From Kovacikia minuta CCNUW1 (lineage in GTDB: Bacteria > Cyanobacteriota > Cyanobacteriia > Leptolyngbyales > Leptolyngbyaceae), in NCBI RefSeq assembly GCF_020091585.1, contig NZ_CP083583.1:992001-1056000 (forward strand): a stretch of DNA of 64,000 nt, in the 5' to 3' direction. Below the pieces are notes generated by a model. It had not been told where the DNA came from. It did no database searches and saw only the letters and a list, made by a program, of their open reading frames with translations. Positions 17,778 to 27,910 of this stretch are shown piece after piece. Every line of letters starts with the position of its first letter. Positions within the stretch are counted from its first letter, which is position 1. The position numbers and the translations under genes are program-made.

Positions 17778-17871
17778 AGGGCCGTCAGTCAAGGCGCCTG
17801 ATGCTGCCATTGTGATGATTCATGTCCTGTAATCCTCCCAATACGGGATATTAGGCACTGCCGTGGTATGG

Positions 17872-19233
17872 ATGGATAGCCCCATTCCATGTGTCCCCGT
17901 GTCTAATGACCCTTCCCAGCAGACCCCACCGAATGTTCCAGGCTCATTGCTTGATGGAAGTGTGCCTCCAGCGACGACGGGTGGTGTGTCTGCATCCCCT
18001 GATGGTGGTGGTCAAATACCGCCTCCTGATGCCAGTGCTTCCGTAGCCACTAAAGGTGTGTCAGGTGGAGCTAAACCTGAACTGCCCCCTCCTCTTACTG
18101 AGCAGGCTGTGAAAGCTAAGGTTCAACAGATTCGGATGCAACGCTTACGGAAGGCAGAGAAGCCAACTCCTGAGGAAGACTGGGAAAGAGCCATCTATGA
18201 ACTTCAGTTGACACGCTGGCAAAAGTTTTGTCAGTGGACTGGGTTAGGGGAAAAGAATGGTTGGGACGTGGCGCAGCTACTCACTGTACCTATTATGTTG
18301 GCACTTGTGACAGCGGGTTTGGGTGAGTATGCCAAATCAAGGGAGCAGCAACAACAAAAGGCCGATAAGGAGAAGGCACAGACACTTGCGGATGATAAGG
18401 CCAAACAGGACACTCTGGTGAAGTACCTAGATCAGATGGCAGGCTCATTCAAAGATGGTCTGTTGAAGGCTAAATACGGCGATGACAAGTTCATTGTGGC
18501 TCAATCAAGAACCGTGTTGGTATTGCAATCACTGGATAGGAAGCGACAGCAACTCGTGATCCAATTCTTGAATGCATCAGATCTCAAGCAGGTGGGTGAT
18601 GATGAGGATACTAAGAAGTTCTTGGAGAAACTAGACCCGTCAAATCGTCATAAACTGCCCAAGAACGTCAGGTTAGGGTTGCTGTATCAAGCACAAATGG
18701 TGAAAGCAAACTTGGCAAACAGTGATCTGAGTGGGGCTACTCTGATTAGGGCAAATCTTGAGGGCGCCAACTTAGGATGTAATCCTCTTGATACCAAAGA
18801 GCTTGAGCATTGTAGTGATTTGAGTTGGATTGATTTTAGGGGTGCCAAACTCATTCGTGCCAACCTCAATGGTGCTGACCTCAGTCGTGCCGATCTCAGT
18901 CGTGCCGACCTCCAGAATGCTAACCTCAATGGTGCCGACTTCAGTGGTGCCAACCTTCAGGGTGCCTGGTTCGATCGTGCCAACCTCAGGAACGCTATCC
19001 TGCTCCGCACCGATCTTGCTAGTGCCAAAGAACTCACTCTAAAACAACTGACAGGGAAGGATGCTCCTCTATTGTGCAACGTGCGCTTCCCTGATTACAT
19101 TACAGGAATAGACTCCTATCGAGATTGCGATCGCATCGCACAAGAGTTTGTAAAGCTTGACCCAAAAACCTTCCCTGACTTGCAATCAGCTCAAAACGAT
19201 GTGAATGAGTGGCGTCAATGGAAATTTGACTAG
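17872..19233 (+). CDS. Membrane-anchored pentapeptide-repeat protein
   Basis: About 453 residues from ATG 17872 (a GTG at 17863 is also possible). A Pro/Gly/Ser-rich N-terminal part is followed by a charged helical region, one membrane span (AQLLTVPIMLALVTAGLGEY, residues about 155-175), a Lys/Gln-rich coiled coil, and then pentapeptide A(N/D)LxX repeats (about residues 285-385). The repeats are interrupted by a short insert with two cysteines. Pentapeptide repeats form a right-handed quadrilateral helix and usually bind partners; the role here is unknown. Similar layouts are frequent in filamentous cyanobacteria. Confidence 0.85.
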   Translation: MDSPIPCVPVSNDPSQQTPPNVPGSLLDGSVPPATTGGVSASPDGGGQIPPPDASASVATKGVSGGAKPELPPPLTEQAVKAKVQQIRMQRLRKAEKPTPEEDWERAIYELQLTRWQKFCQWTGLGEKNGWDVAQLLTVPIMLALVTAGLGEYAKSREQQQQKADKEKAQTLADDKAKQDTLVKYLDQMAGSFKDGLLKAKYGDDKFIVAQSRTVLVLQSLDRKRQQLVIQFLNASDLKQVGDDEDTKKFLEKLDPSNRHKLPKNVRLGLLYQAQMVKANLANSDLSGATLIRANLEGANLGCNPLDTKELEHCSDLSWIDFRGAKLIRANLNGADLSRADLSRADLQNANLNGADFSGANLQGAWFDRANLRNAILLRTDLASAKELTLKQLTGKDAPLLCNVRFPDYITGIDSYRDCDRIAQEFVKLDPKTFPDLQSAQNDVNEWRQWKFD

Positions 19234-19484
19234 TCCCATCTTGAGAATCCCCACCAGGCCAACCCCACAGCTGCTATTGGGAGATGCCATCCTGCCATGA
19301 TCTCAGACCCCTCCACCCCATCACCCCCACTTCCGTCGGGGTTAGGGGATAGAGGAAGCCGCCCACTGCAGAAGCTCAGGGCAATCGGAGGATAAATGGG
19401 AACACAGGGAAGCTATTCTGACACCCCTATTCTCAGTGCCGCTCCGGCCCATAAGCCCCTCCCCTCCCCAATCATTGCCCCACA

Positions 19485-20183
19485 TCACTTCACCTCCCCC
19501 TCCGACCACATCACCCTCACCCCCGCCGCATCATAGAAGTCCGCTGACTCCTGCACCAGCCTTCCCCCCCCTTCCCCCAACAGCAACGACAGCCACACCT
19601 TAGAAAGGGGCAGTCCCACCGCAGCAGGCAGCTCCAGCAGGGGAATCCCGCCCTTATCCACCGCTTTTGATGCTCCTTGCCTGCGACTCAAACTCGCCCA
19701 TCGATGTTGCAAGTACTGGCCCACAGCAGCAATCCAACCTGAGATATCCTCATCGTAAGCCAGTGCCTTCAACTGCCGCTCTATCTCCTCATCCCGCAGG
19801 GGTTCAGGGGGCGGTAGCTCCTTTAAGAAGGCCGCTTTCTCCTCATCCATCTCATAGAACGCCTCTGTTTCCCCCTCCCCTCCTGTAACCCTTAAGGGAG
19901 ACCGCCAACGGGGAATAGGGGGTGCCTCAATCAGGAACTCACTCACATCAACCTCAGTGGAGCTAATAATCAGGCCCGCCAGGTCATCGGCACTCAATAG
20001 CACATCCGTGGGGCGATGCTTCTGTTCCCATGCCGCTAAGCTCTCCTCTGCCCGTTGCAAGACCAGCTCACTGAGGCGCAGCAGAACATCTGATACGATT
20101 CCCATCTGAATGACCAGAGGGCGATCGCCAATGACCGCTTCCAGGTGCTCTATCGCCTGAGCGATTCGCATCTCGATTCGCAT
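19485..20183 (-). CDS. Hypothetical protein
   Basis: A 232-residue acidic, mostly helical soluble protein with no recognised domain. Its ATG at 20183 directly follows the TGA of a 30-codon frame (TGAATG), suggesting translational coupling. Sequence features include RIAQAIEHLEAVIGDRPLVI near the N-terminus and an acidic middle (EMDEEKAAFLKELPPPEPL). The 250 bp between its stop and the pentapeptide gene stop holds nothing recognisable. Confidence 0.6.
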   Translation of the reverse strand: MRIEMRIAQAIEHLEAVIGDRPLVIQMGIVSDVLLRLSELVLQRAEESLAAWEQKHRPTDVLLSADDLAGLIISSTEVDVSEFLIEAPPIPRWRSPLRVTGGEGETEAFYEMDEEKAAFLKELPPPEPLRDEEIERQLKALAYDEDISGWIAAVGQYLQHRWASLSRRQGASKAVDKGGIPLLELPAAVGLPLSKVWLSLLLGEGGGRLVQESADFYDAAGVRVMWSEGEVK

Positions 20184-20276
20184 TCAGGGCATCTGTTCGA
20201 GGGAGGCTAACCAATCCCAGAGCAGTTGGATGGGCAGAGAGGTTGATAGGGCTGGAGGGAGAGGAGATTCAGTCAT
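20184..20276 (-). CDS. Possible 30-residue small protein coupled to the downstream gene
   Basis: A short frame MTESPLPPALSTSLPIQLLW... ends in TGA immediately before the ATG of the 232-residue gene. A GGCTCACC sequence precedes it, which is not a strong ribosome-binding site. It could be a small protein, a leader peptide or chance. Confidence 0.3.
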   Translation of the reverse strand: MTESPLPPALSTSLPIQLLWDWLASLEQMP

Positions 20277-20491
20277 GGTGAGCCAGCTTAGGAGAGGAGG
20301 GGCATCTCACTGCCACCAGTCTATGCTGATGCTGGGGAGAAGAGAACACCCACAGCCTTTTCGGAGAACATGCACCAAGAGCGGAAAGAGGTTTATCATA
20401 TCTTCACTCCGCTCACTGTAGCTGCACGGTTGGAGTGCCGGAGTTGCCTGGAGGAAACTGGTAAAGGTCTCACCGGTACTCCTGCATTTCT

Positions 20492-22069
20492 ATGTCTATT
20501 TTTTGCAACCCTGCTTCTCGTCTTGGCTCCACTGCTTCAAATCGCTCGTCTTTGTTACTGGGACTGATGGGATGGGGGATGTTCTCGTTGGGACTCCTGG
20601 GAAATCCTGAGCCAGGAATCAGCCAGAACGTTCAAGTCGCGCGCACCAGGGGACGACAGCTTCAACCCCAACGAGTTGAACTTCCAGCACCCACAGTTGA
20701 GGGTGCAAAGAGGATTAACCCTTATACGGCTGAAATTGTCACTCAAAATCAGACCCTGACATTGAGTGGAACAGCCCCAGCGGGCACAACCCTGAAGCTG
20801 CGTTTTTATGCCCAGCGCCGCCGTCAAGAGTTGCAACCAGTGGTTCAACCGGATGGCTCCTGGTCAATCCCACTAACGGTTCCGTTGCCAGAAGGTCGGA
20901 ATGAGCTATACCTGTCTGCTACTGCCCTAAAAGACAACCACAGAAGTTCAGGGCTGCAACTGGTTATCGTTGTAGACAGGACGCTTCCAACCTTGCAGGT
21001 GCAGCAGTTTAGAAACAATCAAGTCGCCCCTCTGGTTGAAGGAAGTGTGCTTGCGGTTGGCGATCGATTGTTAGGTCAGGTTGATGGCACAGGGTCACGG
21101 GTGAGGAGTTTGACCTATCGGATGGATGAGCAGTCCACAGAAACTCCGATTCCGGTTTCGACGGACGGATTATTCAATGAGGTCTTAACGGCGAGGGGAT
21201 TGGCTCCTGGAAGGCATCGGTTGACACTAACAGCAATTGATGCGGCAGGCAATCAAAGAATTGTTTCTTATCCAGTCATCACAGGTTCGACGTCTAATCA
21301 GCAGCGCTCAGCCAATCAGTTGTTGATCAAACTGCTTCAAATTACCGGAAGTAACCGGAAGTTGGCTTGGACGAAACAACCAGATATTGTCGGCTATGTC
21401 GTGGGTTCCGAGAAGATTACACATCTGGAAGGACGATTGTTGCCGCGTTTGATTAGTGAAGCTCCAGGCAAACGGCAAGGGACTCAAGCGTTGGCAGATA
21501 ACCACATCCTATTCCAGGATATGACTGCACTGTTGCAACCCAATGGAACATTTTGGTTGAAGGAGAACTTCCTGCGGACGATCGATTATGCCAACCTGGA
21601 TGATGGACCTTACACGCTCGAACTCCGAGGGCAAACGGCGGACACGGCTCAATTCTCCCAACGCTTAGAGTTTGTCTTAGATCGCACGTCACCTGAAATC
21701 CAACTCTCCAATATTGACGGGATTGCCTGGGATTGGGGCACTCGGCTACAGGGCAGTGTGCATGAGAATCTCAGTGAGGTGCAGGTCGATTACCAGTTTG
21801 TGCGGGAGAAGGATCGGGCTGTTACGTCCAGGGGGGCATTTAAGGTGCAGGGGAGACGAATTGATCTGCTGCTGCCGGAGTTTGTTAAGACCAATCGGAT
21901 GTTGGAAGAAGAGGAAACTTACTACCTGCTGTTGAATGCTCACGATTTAGCAGGAAATGTCGAGTCTTTGAAATACACCTTCTTTATTCCTGGCGATCGC
22001 CGGGTCATCGATGATGATGTTCTCACTCCAGCCCAACTTCAGGAGCTAGAGCGCAGGAGGAGGCGTTGA
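20492..22069 (+). CDS. Secreted Ig-like repeat protein ending in the PGDRRV module
   Basis: A 525-residue protein with an N-terminal hydrophobic segment (LLLGLMGWGMFSLGLLG, about residues 21-37) that may be a signal peptide. Bacterial Ig-like domains follow (about 75-160 and 165-270). The C-terminal about 130 residues contain NIDGIAWDWGTRLQGSVHEN, LLLNAHDLAGNVESL and FFIPGDRRVIDDD. The same module occurs in the two large minus-strand proteins at 43329-45956 and 46583-51783, where it precedes a toxin-like half. Here the protein ends right after it, so this may be a bare scaffold. The next gene, a glycosyltransferase, starts five bases later. Confidence 0.75.
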   Translation: MSIFCNPASRLGSTASNRSSLLLGLMGWGMFSLGLLGNPEPGISQNVQVARTRGRQLQPQRVELPAPTVEGAKRINPYTAEIVTQNQTLTLSGTAPAGTTLKLRFYAQRRRQELQPVVQPDGSWSIPLTVPLPEGRNELYLSATALKDNHRSSGLQLVIVVDRTLPTLQVQQFRNNQVAPLVEGSVLAVGDRLLGQVDGTGSRVRSLTYRMDEQSTETPIPVSTDGLFNEVLTARGLAPGRHRLTLTAIDAAGNQRIVSYPVITGSTSNQQRSANQLLIKLLQITGSNRKLAWTKQPDIVGYVVGSEKITHLEGRLLPRLISEAPGKRQGTQALADNHILFQDMTALLQPNGTFWLKENFLRTIDYANLDDGPYTLELRGQTADTAQFSQRLEFVLDRTSPEIQLSNIDGIAWDWGTRLQGSVHENLSEVQVDYQFVREKDRAVTSRGAFKVQGRRIDLLLPEFVKTNRMLEEEETYYLLLNAHDLAGNVESLKYTFFIPGDRRVIDDDVLTPAQLQELERRRRR

Positions 22070-22073
22070 TGCG

Positions 22074-22874
22074 ATGACTGGAGCCGCAGTGAAACGGGGT
22101 GTGGTTTACTGTGCCCTGAAGATACCCGAATATTTGGAGGCAGCAGTGATTAGTGCCTTCGCGCTGCGGCAGCTTGAGCCGGATTTGCCGATCGTGCTGC
22201 TGACAGATTTTGCTGGGGTGGAGAGGTTGGGGTTAGAGTGGTTCAATATTACGGTCAAGCGGATTGTCTTACCAGAAGTGTGGCGGCTTCCTGATGCAAT
22301 GGAATCGAGATTGGTGAAGACGAGCTTGCTTGAGTTGGTGGAGTTTGATGAGACGTTGTACCTGGATGCAGATGTGTTGCCAATCCAGCCGATTCAGCCT
22401 ATTTGGGAGTTTTTGCAAGCGGGGGCGATTGCATTGGCGGTTGATGTCAATCGGACACTGGCTCAGTGCGACCACGTGGGAGCTGAGGAGAAGGCGTATA
22501 CGTTGCAGCGGTGTTCAGGGGATACGGTGCAGTTCAACAGTGGGGTAATGCTCTGGCGAAGGTGCCCACAGGTGTTGGGGCTGTTTGAAACCTGGAAAGA
22601 GGAGTGGCTGCGGTTTCAGCGACAGGATCAGTTGGCGTTGCTACGGGCGATTCAGGCAAGGGCAATCCCAGTGATTGAGTTGCCGGAGGTCTATAACTTT
22701 CCGGCGTGTCATGTGACATCCCATGTGATTGAGCGGAATGAGGTGAGGCTGTTGCATTGTTGGAAAGAGTTCGTCCGTATTGGGCGGTTTCGGACGATCG
22801 CTCAACGGTTGATGCCCACTTCAACGGCATTGGCGATCAAGGGACTACAGAAGGGGGCGATCGCTCGGAGTTAA
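22074..22874 (+). CDS. GT8-like glycosyltransferase
   Basis: A 266-residue nucleotide-sugar transferase. The DxD-type motif is YLDADVLPIQP (about residues 97-107), and FNSGVMLWRR follows near 155, as in glycogenin/GT8-like enzymes. It lies five bases after the Ig-like gene and converges with a GT2 gene, overlapping it by four bases. Substrate unknown. It might modify the Ig-like protein or cell-surface glycans; that is inference from position only. Confidence 0.75.
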   Translation: MTGAAVKRGVVYCALKIPEYLEAAVISAFALRQLEPDLPIVLLTDFAGVERLGLEWFNITVKRIVLPEVWRLPDAMESRLVKTSLLELVEFDETLYLDADVLPIQPIQPIWEFLQAGAIALAVDVNRTLAQCDHVGAEEKAYTLQRCSGDTVQFNSGVMLWRRCPQVLGLFETWKEEWLRFQRQDQLALLRAIQARAIPVIELPEVYNFPACHVTSHVIERNEVRLLHCWKEFVRIGRFRTIAQRLMPTSTALAIKGLQKGAIARS

Positions 22875-23638
22875 TTAGTTTTGGGCTGTCTAGGGCGAAT
22901 GGAGAAACGGCTAGATACTTGCAGGTCAATCTGATATTTCTGGTCTAAGCCTCGACGTTTGAGGGCTTGAGTACTGGCTTTGTATGCCCAGCGAATCATC
23001 TCTAGCTGGTCGTTGGTGGCGTTGCTGTCGTGTTGGCGGTAGAAGTAGAGGGGTTGGTTGAGGTGGTGGATCTGGGTGACCTCAGAGAGGCGCAGGCAGA
23101 GATCGTAGTCTTCGGCACGATCGAAGGTGGGGTCGATGCCGCCGACTTGCTCGTAAACGGAGCGGCGCATCAGGCGGAAGTGGAAGGTCATGAAGTCGAG
23201 GAGCAACTGGTCTTTGGTGTAGGGGATAGCACAGCGCTGTCCCAGTCCGCGATCGCGTCCGTCTGCGTCAATCACCTGGTAGTTGGTGTAGACCATGCCA
23301 ATGTCAGGGCGAGTATCAAGGATGGCGATCGTTTGCTCTAAGGCGGTGGGGGCGAGCAGGTCATCGCTATCGACCCAACCGAGATAGGGGGCAGTGGTGG
23401 CTGCGATCGCTCCTTTAAGGGCAGGGGCGATGCCTTGATGAGGGGCAGTGATGACGCGGATGCGACCGTCTTGAGTGGCGTAGTGCTGGGCAATAGCGAG
23501 GGAGTCGTCGGTGGAGCCGTCGTCCCAAATGAGTAGCTCAAAGTAGGGGTAGGTTTGGGAGAGGATGCTCTCGATCATTTCTGCCAGGTAGCGCTGGCGG
23601 TTGTAAACAGTCGTTACCAGGGAAATCGAAGATGGCAT
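22871..23638 (-). CDS. Family 2 glycosyltransferase
   Basis: About 255 residues from ATG 23638 (an ATG at 23653 is also in frame). GT-A fold: SLVTTVYNRQRYLAEMIESI, LLIWDDGSTDDS, GWVDSDDLLAPTA (DxD) and FHFRLMRRSVYEQVGGID, then RAEDYDLCLRLSE. It is closely similar to the first domain of the broken two-domain enzyme at 39768-41849, so the two are paralogues. It transfers sugar from an activated donor, presumably to a surface polysaccharide. Confidence 0.85.
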   Translation of the reverse strand: MPSSISLVTTVYNRQRYLAEMIESILSQTYPYFELLIWDDGSTDDSLAIAQHYATQDGRIRVITAPHQGIAPALKGAIAATTAPYLGWVDSDDLLAPTALEQTIAILDTRPDIGMVYTNYQVIDADGRDRGLGQRCAIPYTKDQLLLDFMTFHFRLMRRSVYEQVGGIDPTFDRAEDYDLCLRLSEVTQIHHLNQPLYFYRQHDSNATNDQLEMIRWAYKASTQALKRRGLDQKYQIDLQVSSRFSIRPRQPKTN

Positions 23639-23771
23639 GTACCGGGACAGCAAATGGGTTTCGCATGGGAAAGGAAATTTCTCAATCTAGAATGCCCAGA
23701 AAAATCAGTGTAGAGCCTTGGCGTGAGTAGATTGTTTGCGAGGCGGTCACGCTATGCGAAGGGTGATTGCT

Positions 23772-24725
23772 CTACTCTGTTGGCTGCCAAACCAGTTTTC
23801 CTTGAGTATCAACATATCCCATTGAGTTGCCTAGGAATACTTGAGCAAGCCCATCCACAAAATAATATGCATGGTCAAACTGAGGCTTAATAACTACTTC
23901 TCCTCTTTTATTAATGAAACCCCATTTAGAATCAATCTCTACTGCTGCCAAACCTTCCGAAAAGGTAGCAGCCCCATCAAATCTAGGAGGAATCACAATA
24001 TGCCCTACTTGATTAATATATCCTCGCTTTCCATTTATCTGAACCACCGCAAGTCCTTCTGAAAATTGTTCTACCGATTCAAATTTAGGCTTAATGACAA
24101 AATGTCCAAGTTTATCAACAAACCCCCATTTCCCCTCTGACTCAGCTTTAACTAAATCATTGATAGTAGATAGATCGAGTTGGGGCTTCACCGCTTCCCC
24201 AAATTTGTTAATATAGAATTCCTTTCCATCTAATAGGACATGGGCAGTCCCTTGATCAAATTTGGATATTTTATCAAATCGAGGGTTAACTATTATTCTA
24301 CCGTTGCTGTCGATCAAACCATATCTATTTCCAATAGCCACGATGGCACGATCCTCATGAAACGCATATGCATCATCGAATCGCGGTTGAATAATCATTT
24401 CCCCACAATAATTGATATAACCCCATTTGGGTTTATCCCAGGGAAACTTTTCCATCGCAACTGCTGCTAAACCTTCATAAAACTTGTCAGCTTCTTTATA
24501 CTGAGTTGATATGACTAAACTTCCTTCTCTATCTATATATCCTGATCTTCCATCAATGTGAACGGGGAAAAGAGGTTGTTTGCCTTTTTTGATTGTGCAA
24601 GAAGAATGAGGATTAGACTGTGATTGTAAAATGGTTACGATAATCACTATGCAACACAGCAGCCCTCCAATCGTCAAAATTACTTTTGGCATGAAAGTTT
24701 GAGTGTGATGATGATTTCTGGTCAT
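23772..24725 (-). CDS. WG-repeat protein with N-terminal membrane anchor (candidate immunity protein)
   Basis: A 317-residue protein. A hydrophobic span at residues 13-32 (PKVILTIGGLLCCIVIIVTI) is followed by six or seven WG/KWG repeats of about 45 residues (KWGYINYCGEMIIQPRFD, GKWGFVDKLGHFVIKPKF, and so on). Its ATG overlaps the stop of the RHS tip by ATGA, so it is translationally coupled to a toxin-like gene. In polymorphic toxin loci the gene immediately after the toxin is normally immunity, and a membrane-anchored immunity protein would fit a peptidoglycan-directed toxin. WG repeats are binding scaffolds; direct evidence for immunity is lacking. Confidence 0.75.
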   Translation of the reverse strand: MTRNHHHTQTFMPKVILTIGGLLCCIVIIVTILQSQSNPHSSCTIKKGKQPLFPVHIDGRSGYIDREGSLVISTQYKEADKFYEGLAAVAMEKFPWDKPKWGYINYCGEMIIQPRFDDAYAFHEDRAIVAIGNRYGLIDSNGRIIVNPRFDKISKFDQGTAHVLLDGKEFYINKFGEAVKPQLDLSTINDLVKAESEGKWGFVDKLGHFVIKPKFESVEQFSEGLAVVQINGKRGYINQVGHIVIPPRFDGAATFSEGLAAVEIDSKWGFINKRGEVVIKPQFDHAYYFVDGLAQVFLGNSMGYVDTQGKLVWQPTE

Positions 24726-25835
24726 TGCTTTACGGTTAGATCACCAAATTTTATGATGCTTGCTAAGCCTAAATGCCTTGTTACGAAGAGTGACTTCAAG
24801 TCTCTATTTTCAGGAACCTCTTCAGTGATAGTGCCAACAACTGCTCGATACAGTTTAAGCCAATCTTTCTCTCTTTTTTTATCAAGAGTGATGCATCCTT
24901 CTGAAATCGTCCCTGGATGTAATCTATAATTCCCTCTTCCAGTAAAATCATCCTTATCATCTCGCAGATGATTATCAACACGGTCTAAACGAAACCAGTA
25001 CGTTTTAGACTCGTCGTCATATCCACCCAACAAGATTTCATATTCTCCTCTTGGAATAGGACCATTACCCTTTATCCTTTCATAAATAAAGTTGTTTCTA
25101 TAATCAGGTGCGCCTGAAAATAAGCCTTGAACAATTGTTGTTTTTTTAGTGGTGCGGTCAACAACTTTTAGATTTCCTGTTGAAAGTGTAAATGTCGCAT
25201 CTACAAGTAATCCTGAAGGATCAGTATGGTTGGAGGGACAATTTCCCACATAACGATATAGATTGTTGTCCTTAGCCCCGAATCCCAAGGGATCTTGCCC
25301 AATAAAGCGTCCCACTCCCGCATCGTAATACCTGGCTCGGTAGTAGTACAACCCTGTCTCCCCATCAAGTTCCCGCCCTGTGTACTTATAGCGGGTATCT
25401 ACTGTTCCGGTTGAAGACAGAACGTTGCCAAACGAGTCGTAGGTGAAGTGATTCACTACGCTCCCACTGTTATTGACCAAATCCCTGACACTTCCTTGAT
25501 TGTCACCTAGTAGCCAGGTTGTAGTGCTGGTACTTCCATTGTTTGTCTCCTGCGCCAACACTTGATCAACCATTGGTCCATACAAGTAGCGAGTGTTAGG
25601 AGTCGCTGAATCACCTGAGAACTCCAGATAGACATTGCCTCTGTCATAAACAAAGCGCGTCGTCTGAGTACCCACTGTCTTGGCAATCCTCTGGTTCAAA
25701 GCATCGTAGGTGTAAGTAGTTGTACCACCGACACTATCGGTCACACTCGTCAATCGATTGCGATAACCCCAGGTAAAGGTACGGGTGGTGCCATTACCGA
25801 CTCGCTGAATCAGATTCCCTTCATCATCATAGTGA
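24722..25835 (-). CDS. Displaced RHS tip with L,D-transpeptidase-like (DUF2778) C-terminus
   Basis: The RHS frame is open from about 25835 without a start; the first ATG is at 25753. It covers the last part of the RHS core (TYTYDALNQRIAKTVG, YKYTGRELDGETGLYYYRAR, YDAGVGRFIGQDPLGF) and the boundary TDPSG. The C-terminus, about 165 residues, contains GNGPIPRGEYEI, RGNYRLHPGTISEGCITLDK: a His and Cys arranged as in L,D-transpeptidase-like DUF2778 toxins that attack peptidoglycan. The core is nearly identical to the full RHS gene upstream, so this is a displaced tip available for recombination. The WG-repeat gene overlaps its stop. Confidence 0.78.
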
Positions 25836-25885
25836 GATCGCCCCTCGTGTAGTGCGATCGCGCTATAGTCTAAGCAATAATCTCG

Positions 25886-26401
25886 CTATTTTGATATTGC
25901 TGCTAATTTTTTAGTAATATCTTTTATGTCTTGTAAAGCAAGTTGATACTCAGTTTTGCATTTGTCATATCGGCAAAAAATCAAAACTTTTTGTAAATCT
26001 TTTAACGCAAGTTCATAGTAGATTTTAGCCTGTGCAAATTTCTTATCATCCTTATAAAGGTCAGCAATTATATGATATTCCTGCCCACGAGACGAAAAAA
26101 CACCTGCGAGATTAATTCCAGAGAATTTTTTTTCATTACTAGAAACTAAATCTATTACTTTTGTATAATCTAGAATAGCACCCCCTCCATTTCCTACTCT
26201 TGTTCTTATATCAGCTCTCTCCAAATAAGGAAATGGATTATCAGGAGCTTCTTGAATCTTCTTATTAAGACTATCTTCTGTTTCAGATGTTTTTACATTA
26301 GGCTGTTTCAGCAATGCATGACCGCATCCCATAAACAACACAATACTAATCATAAAAAACTTTAACAATTTTTCCTCCAAAAGCCTAAATCTTTGAAACA
26401 C
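25886..26401 (-). CDS. Small lipoprotein-like, TPR-like protein (candidate immunity protein)
   Basis: A 171-residue protein. A hydrophobic segment ending LFMGCG (from an internal ATG at 26353) looks like a lipobox. The rest is helical with TPR-like units (PYLERADIRTRVGNGGGAIL, KFAQAKIYYELALKDLQKVL). It lies 53 bp downstream of the second RHS tip on the same strand and is AT-rich, as immunity genes often are. It is assigned as candidate immunity by position. Confidence 0.65.
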   Translation of the reverse strand: MFQRFRLLEEKLLKFFMISIVLFMGCGHALLKQPNVKTSETEDSLNKKIQEAPDNPFPYLERADIRTRVGNGGGAILDYTKVIDLVSSNEKKFSGINLAGVFSSRGQEYHIIADLYKDDKKFAQAKIYYELALKDLQKVLIFCRYDKCKTEYQLALQDIKDITKKLAAISK

Positions 26402-26454
26402 GATCTAATTCTCCTTCAAATATTCAAGGCTCAATTGAATTGAGCTAATCAAAA

Positions 26455-27808
26455 TCATAAAGGTGGATTTTTAAGAGGATTGGGAACTCTTTTTGGGAAG
26501 GGCAAAATGGTAGGGATTTTATCATTGCGAGGATCAAAATCAGGATCCCAGTGGTTATTTGTGAAAGGATCAAGCGCCCAGCCTGATGCATTAACCTTTG
26601 GTGGATTAGGAATTCTTAACTCTTTAACAGATCTAAGAACATAAAATGCGGCTGAATTGCTGTTTACACCCAAACCCGCGTAATTAATTCTTGCATTGTG
26701 AATTTTTTCGAATGCGGCACGAATTTTTGCTTCAAGTTTTGGATTTGGACAATTAGTTCCATCATCATAAACTGTCTCTATAATATCGCTGCGCTGATAA
26801 CCTACCGCCTTTCTAACAAAAACTATTGGTGTAGGCAAACCCTTATTAGCTCTTTCTTGGTTTGCTGGTCTAGCCCAATATCCTCTTGATCCATCTTTGT
26901 CAACTGCAACAATATCAATATGATATGGCTTAAAGACCTGACTCAAAGGAATTCCAAAAGGTCGCCCAAGTTCAACCCACCTGTAATGAAGTTCAACTTT
27001 GAAGTTACCTGATGGATCAGTCGCATTGAGTGGACTATTATCTACATACCTATAGAGATTACTATCACCTGCCTGAAAACCGATCGGATCTTGCCCAATA
27101 AACCGTCCTACTCCCGTATCGTAGTAACGTGCGCGGTAGTAGTGCAGTCCCGTCTCCACATCGTACTCTCGCCCTGTGTACTTGTAGCGGGTATCTACTG
27201 TTCCTGTTGAAGATGAAACGCCGCCAAAGGAATCATAGGTGAAGTGGTTAACAGCGGTTCCACTATTATTGACCAAATCCCGAACTGAGCCAAGATGATC
27301 CGTCAGCATCCAGGTGGTTTTGTTCTCAGGCGCAACACTTGCAGACTCCTGTGCCAGCACTTGATCCACCATCGGACCGTATAGGTAGCGTGTACCAGGA
27401 GTAGACGAATTACCCGAAAACTCCAGATAAACATTCCCCCTGTCATAGACAAAGCGCGTCGTTTGATTGCCATCTGTCTTCGCAATCCGCTGATTCAAGG
27501 CATCGTAAGTGTAAGTGGTCTGCTGAGTTACCCCGTTTACCGTATCCGTTACACCCGTCAAGCGATTGCGGTAATCCCAGATAAAGGTTCGCACATTACT
27601 TGAATTCGCAATCTCTGTGCGAGTCTTCAGATTGCCTTCATCGTCATAGGTATAGTTGTAAACCCCATCCGACGACAGTTGGTTGTTGCTTCCTGTTGAG
27701 TAACCTGCATTTGTCCGGTTGCCATTAGCATCATAGCTATAGCCCTCATCCCCACTCGTTCCAGACTTATCCGCTCCCGTTAACTGGTTTGTCGCATCAT
27801 AAGCTGTT
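26455..27808 (-). CDS. Displaced RHS tip with uncharacterised C-terminus (NSNS type)
   Basis: The RHS frame is open from about 27808 (GADKSGTSGDEGYSYDANGN) with no proper start; a GTG at 27594 is the first usable one. The RHS core ends at YRYVDNSPLNATDPSG. The unique C-terminus, about 185 residues, has a conserved His (PYHIDIVAVDKDGSRGY), a Cys (TNCPNPKLEAKIRAAFEKI) and NSNSAAF, and ends in a Pro-rich tail. It shares these positions with the C-terminus of the full RHS gene, although the two are otherwise quite different, as in rapidly diverging toxins. Function is not known. Confidence 0.72.
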
Positions 27809-27910
27809 ATGCATTTAAATTTTCGAGACGATCTAAGCTGGCAAGGGGTTTCAGCCTCCTAAATACCCAGTTTGAGTGATGAACAGCTTAGTTGTAATTG
27901 GTCGCGTATT

